From: Clostridia bacterium | GTDB lineage: Bacteria > Bacillota > Clostridia > Christensenellales > CAG-1252 | NCBI GenBank assembly: GCA_017615515.1 | Contig: JAFZZX010000136.1 | Coordinates: 1-6,212 of the forward strand | Length of the DNA: 6,212 nt | Reading direction: 5' to 3' | In this document: positions 4,351 to 6,212 of the stretch, in pieces | Position numbering within the stretch: the stretch's first letter is position 1 | Layout of the letters: each line of letters opens with the position of its first letter | Made by a program: the position numbers and the translations under genes | Notes under the pieces: generated by a model | Database searches by the model: none | What the model saw: only the letters and a program-made list of their open reading frames with translations | What the model was told of the DNA's origin: nothing

Positions 4351-6162
4351 TTATTGGAATTGGGAATTGTATAAGGTAGCGTATGAGCCGCCCTTCGCGA
4401 GCAGTTCCTCGTGCGTGCCTTGCTCGGTGACGTTGCCGTCTTCAAGGACGAGGATTAGGTCGGCGTTCTTGATCGTGGAGAGGCGGTGCGCGATGACGAA
4501 AGAGGTGCGCCCCTCGGTCAGACGGTCCATCGCCCGTTGGATCAATACCTCGGTGCGGGTGTCGACGCTGCTCGTCGCCTCGTCGAGGATCAGAAGCGGG
4601 GCGTCTTCGACGATCGCGCGGGCGATCGTGACCAGCTGCTTCTGTCCGACCGACAGGTTCACGGTGTCGTCGAGGACGGTGTCGTAGCCCTTGGGCAGGG
4701 TGGTGATGAAGTGGTGGAGCCCTACGGCTTTCGCCGCTTCGACGATCTTCTCGTCGGATACGCCCGTCTTGCTGTAACGGATGTTCTCCTTGATCGTCCC
4801 GTGGAAGAGCCAAGTGTCCTGGAGCACCATGCCGAATAGGTCGTGCACGTTCTCGCGCTTTAAGGTGGAGAGGTCGACCCCGTCCACGTAGATCTTGCCG
4901 CTATCCACCTCGTAGAATCTCATCAAGAGGTTCACGATCGTGGTCTTGCCCGCGCCGGTCGGACCGACGATCGCGATCTTTTGCCCGGGGTAGGCGTGCG
5001 CGGAGAAGCCGTGCATGATCTCGCGATTCGGGTCGTAGCCGAAGTGTACGTCGTCGAAGATCACGTCGCCTTTCGCAGAAGGCAGGCGCAGCGTTTTGGC
5101 GCGCTCGTCTTCCATCTCGGCGCTGCCGAGGAACTCAAAGACGCGTTCGCTCGCCGCCGCGGCGGATTGGAGCGAGGACATCGAGTTCGCGAAGTTCGTC
5201 AAAGGGCTGTTGAAGAGGTTGACGTACATAATGAAGGCGATGACCACGCCGAAGCTGATCTTGCCCGAGATCGCCAAGACGCCGCCCACGATCGCCACCG
5301 CGACGAAGCCGAGGTCGCCGACAAATCCCATCAAGGGCATCATCATGCCCGACATAAATTGCGCGTTGCGCGCCGATACGCGGAGCTTGGCGTTCATCTT
5401 GTCGAAGGAGGCTTGCTCCTTCTCCTCTGCGCCGTACGCCTTGACGACGTTGTGCGCGCTGTAGATCTCCTCGATCTTGCCGTTCAATTCGCCGAGTTGT
5501 TGTTGCTGACGAAGGAAATACTTTTGCGACCGCTTGATGATCAGCCCCGTCGAGAAGAATCCGAGGAGCGACGCGCCGATCGCGGCGAACGCCATCACGT
5601 AATTGGTCACGAACATCATGACGATCGCGCCCACGAATTGCACCGCCGCGCCGATCAAGGTGCCGACGCTCTTGTTCATCGTGATCTCGATGAGATCCAC
5701 GTCGTTGGTCGCGCGGGACAGGGTATCGCCGACCATCGTGGTGTCGAAGTAGCGGAGAGGGATGCGGTTGATCTTGCGGGTCATATCGGTGCGCATCCCC
5801 TTGGTGATCTTTTGGGTGACCGTCGCCATGATGAATCCCTGCGCGTAAGTAAATAGGAGAGAGGTGACGTAGAAGACGACGAGGGTCACGCAGATCTTGA
5901 CGGCGCCCGCGAGGTCCACGCCCGCCCCCGAACGGATGCCGTCGAGGATCATGTTCGAGAGGTTCTTGACGTAGGTCGGACTCAGGATCGCCAGGACCGA
6001 TCCCGCGATCGCGAGGAAGAGAACGGTGATAAAGGCGGGCAGGTAGCGCCGCGCATAGCGAAGGAGCGAGCCGATCGCCCGTCTCATGCTCTTGGGTTTA
6101 TCCACCATCATTGCGCGCATCGGTCCGCGCGGAGGACGTTTGTAGCTTTCTTTTTCGCTCAT
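4351..6162 (-). CDS. ABC exporter half-transporter (fused membrane and ATPase domains), multidrug/lipid type
   Basis: This 603-aa protein has the usual length for a type I half-exporter. The membrane domain (about 41-330) has six expected segments, near 41-63, 88-108, 166-187, 189-210, 277-298 and 303-325. The ATPase domain (about 367-603) has an aromatic A-loop Tyr376, Walker A GPTGAGKTT (400-408), Q-loop Gln448, signature LSVGQ (503-507), Walker B LLILD (523-527) with catalytic Glu528, D-loop SSVD (531-534) and switch His559. All catalytic residues are intact. The LSVGQ signature differs from the consensus LSGGQ at one position, a tolerated variation. The basic, Pro-rich N-terminus before the first helix (KRPPRGPMRAMMVDKPKS) is typical of the second member of MdlAB/EfrCD-like heterodimeric pairs. 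The start is fixed by AGGAGG at 6170-6175 with 7 nt spacing and an ATGA overlap with the upstream gene. The substrate cannot be read from sequence: drugs, lipids and peptides are all possible. Confidence 0.93.
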   Translation of the reverse strand: MSEKESYKRPPRGPMRAMMVDKPKSMRRAIGSLLRYARRYLPAFITVLFLAIAGSVLAILSPTYVKNLSNMILDGIRSGAGVDLAGAVKICVTLVVFYVTSLLFTYAQGFIMATVTQKITKGMRTDMTRKINRIPLRYFDTTMVGDTLSRATNDVDLIEITMNKSVGTLIGAAVQFVGAIVMMFVTNYVMAFAAIGASLLGFFSTGLIIKRSQKYFLRQQQQLGELNGKIEEIYSAHNVVKAYGAEEKEQASFDKMNAKLRVSARNAQFMSGMMMPLMGFVGDLGFVAVAIVGGVLAISGKISFGVVIAFIMYVNLFNSPLTNFANSMSSLQSAAAASERVFEFLGSAEMEDERAKTLRLPSAKGDVIFDDVHFGYDPNREIMHGFSAHAYPGQKIAIVGPTGAGKTTIVNLLMRFYEVDSGKIYVDGVDLSTLKRENVHDLFGMVLQDTWLFHGTIKENIRYSKTGVSDEKIVEAAKAVGLHHFITTLPKGYDTVLDDTVNLSVGQKQLVTIARAIVEDAPLLILDEATSSVDTRTEVLIQRAMDRLTEGRTSFVIAHRLSTIKNADLILVLEDGNVTEQGTHEELLAKGGSYATLYNSQFQ

Positions 6163-6212
6163 TTCAGTTCCTCCTCGGACAGTTGCGATTCCGCGATCTC
6201 GCGATAGAGAGG
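6159..6212 (-). CDS. C-terminal end of an upstream gene, probably the partner ABC half-transporter
   Basis: The frame ends with PLYREIAESQLSEEELK and stop TGA at 6161-6159, which overlaps the ATG of the 603-aa ABC protein (ATGA). The ending LYREIAESQ closely resembles the last residues of many ABC exporter halves, where GLY..I..SQ precedes the stop. With the 4-nt overlap this supports a heterodimeric transporter operon. Only 17 residues are visible, so the family is inferred. Confidence 0.7.
   Translation of the reverse strand, partial: PLYREIAESQLSEEELK

Noticed and set aside
3841..4374. A 177-aa plus-strand frame overlapping the XRE gene
   Set aside because: It is out of frame with the clear HTH protein, has an Arg-rich featureless translation, and runs through the intergenic hairpins.
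4981..5856. A 291-aa open frame on the plus strand opposite the ABC gene
   Set aside because: Its product is a low-complexity Arg/His/Asp/Glu/Val-rich sequence with no recognisable domain, and it lies fully antisense to a well-supported ABC transporter; it is a by-product of GC-rich codon usage.

Overview
The window looks like part of a Bacillota (Firmicutes) chromosome, most likely an uncultured clostridial, gut-type lineage. This is inferred from strong AGGAGG-type ribosome binding sites, a sigma-A-like promoter, a lipobox-bearing secreted protein built from InlB-type B-repeats and BspA-type leucine-rich repeats, and a moderately GC-rich base composition. No taxonomic marker gene is present, so the assignment is tentative.

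Layout, right to left on the minus strand. At the right edge lies the last 17 codons of a gene (6159-6212) that overlaps by ATGA with a complete 603-aa ABC exporter half-transporter (4351-6162). The pair looks like a two-gene operon for a heterodimeric exporter. The 260-nt gap that follows (4091-4350) has no convincing gene. It holds several inverted repeats, one of which is a plausible terminator for the ABC operon.

Centre. A 73-aa XRE-type helix-turn-helix regulator (3869-4090, plus strand) is divergent from a 1037-aa lipoprotein gene (630-3743, minus strand). The 125-nt gap between them has a near-consensus promoter for the lipoprotein (TTGACT, 17 nt, TATAAT) and a TATAAT box for the regulator. 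It also has two matching dyads (TAAC-N5-GTTA) 31 bp apart, each beside one of the two -10 boxes. This looks like a compact switch in which the regulator would repress itself and the surface lipoprotein.

Left. The lipoprotein is a mosaic: signal peptide and lipid-anchor Cys25, a small N-terminal domain, a Gly/Ser/Asn linker, a beta-sandwich-like domain, a canonical InlB B-repeat, five tandem divergent B-repeats, and a BspA-like LRR tail. Repeats 2-5 are two copies of a 444-bp two-repeat unit. Its stop codon overlaps the start of an AT-richer gene for a 187-aa protein with three membrane segments (70-633). Twelve bases beyond that, another ORF starts and runs off the left edge (1-57). The membrane protein has the layout of SLATT/Pycsar-type (DUF5706-like) defence effectors, and its composition suggests acquired DNA. 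The candidate system is therefore the two left-most genes, but the decisive partner lies outside the window.
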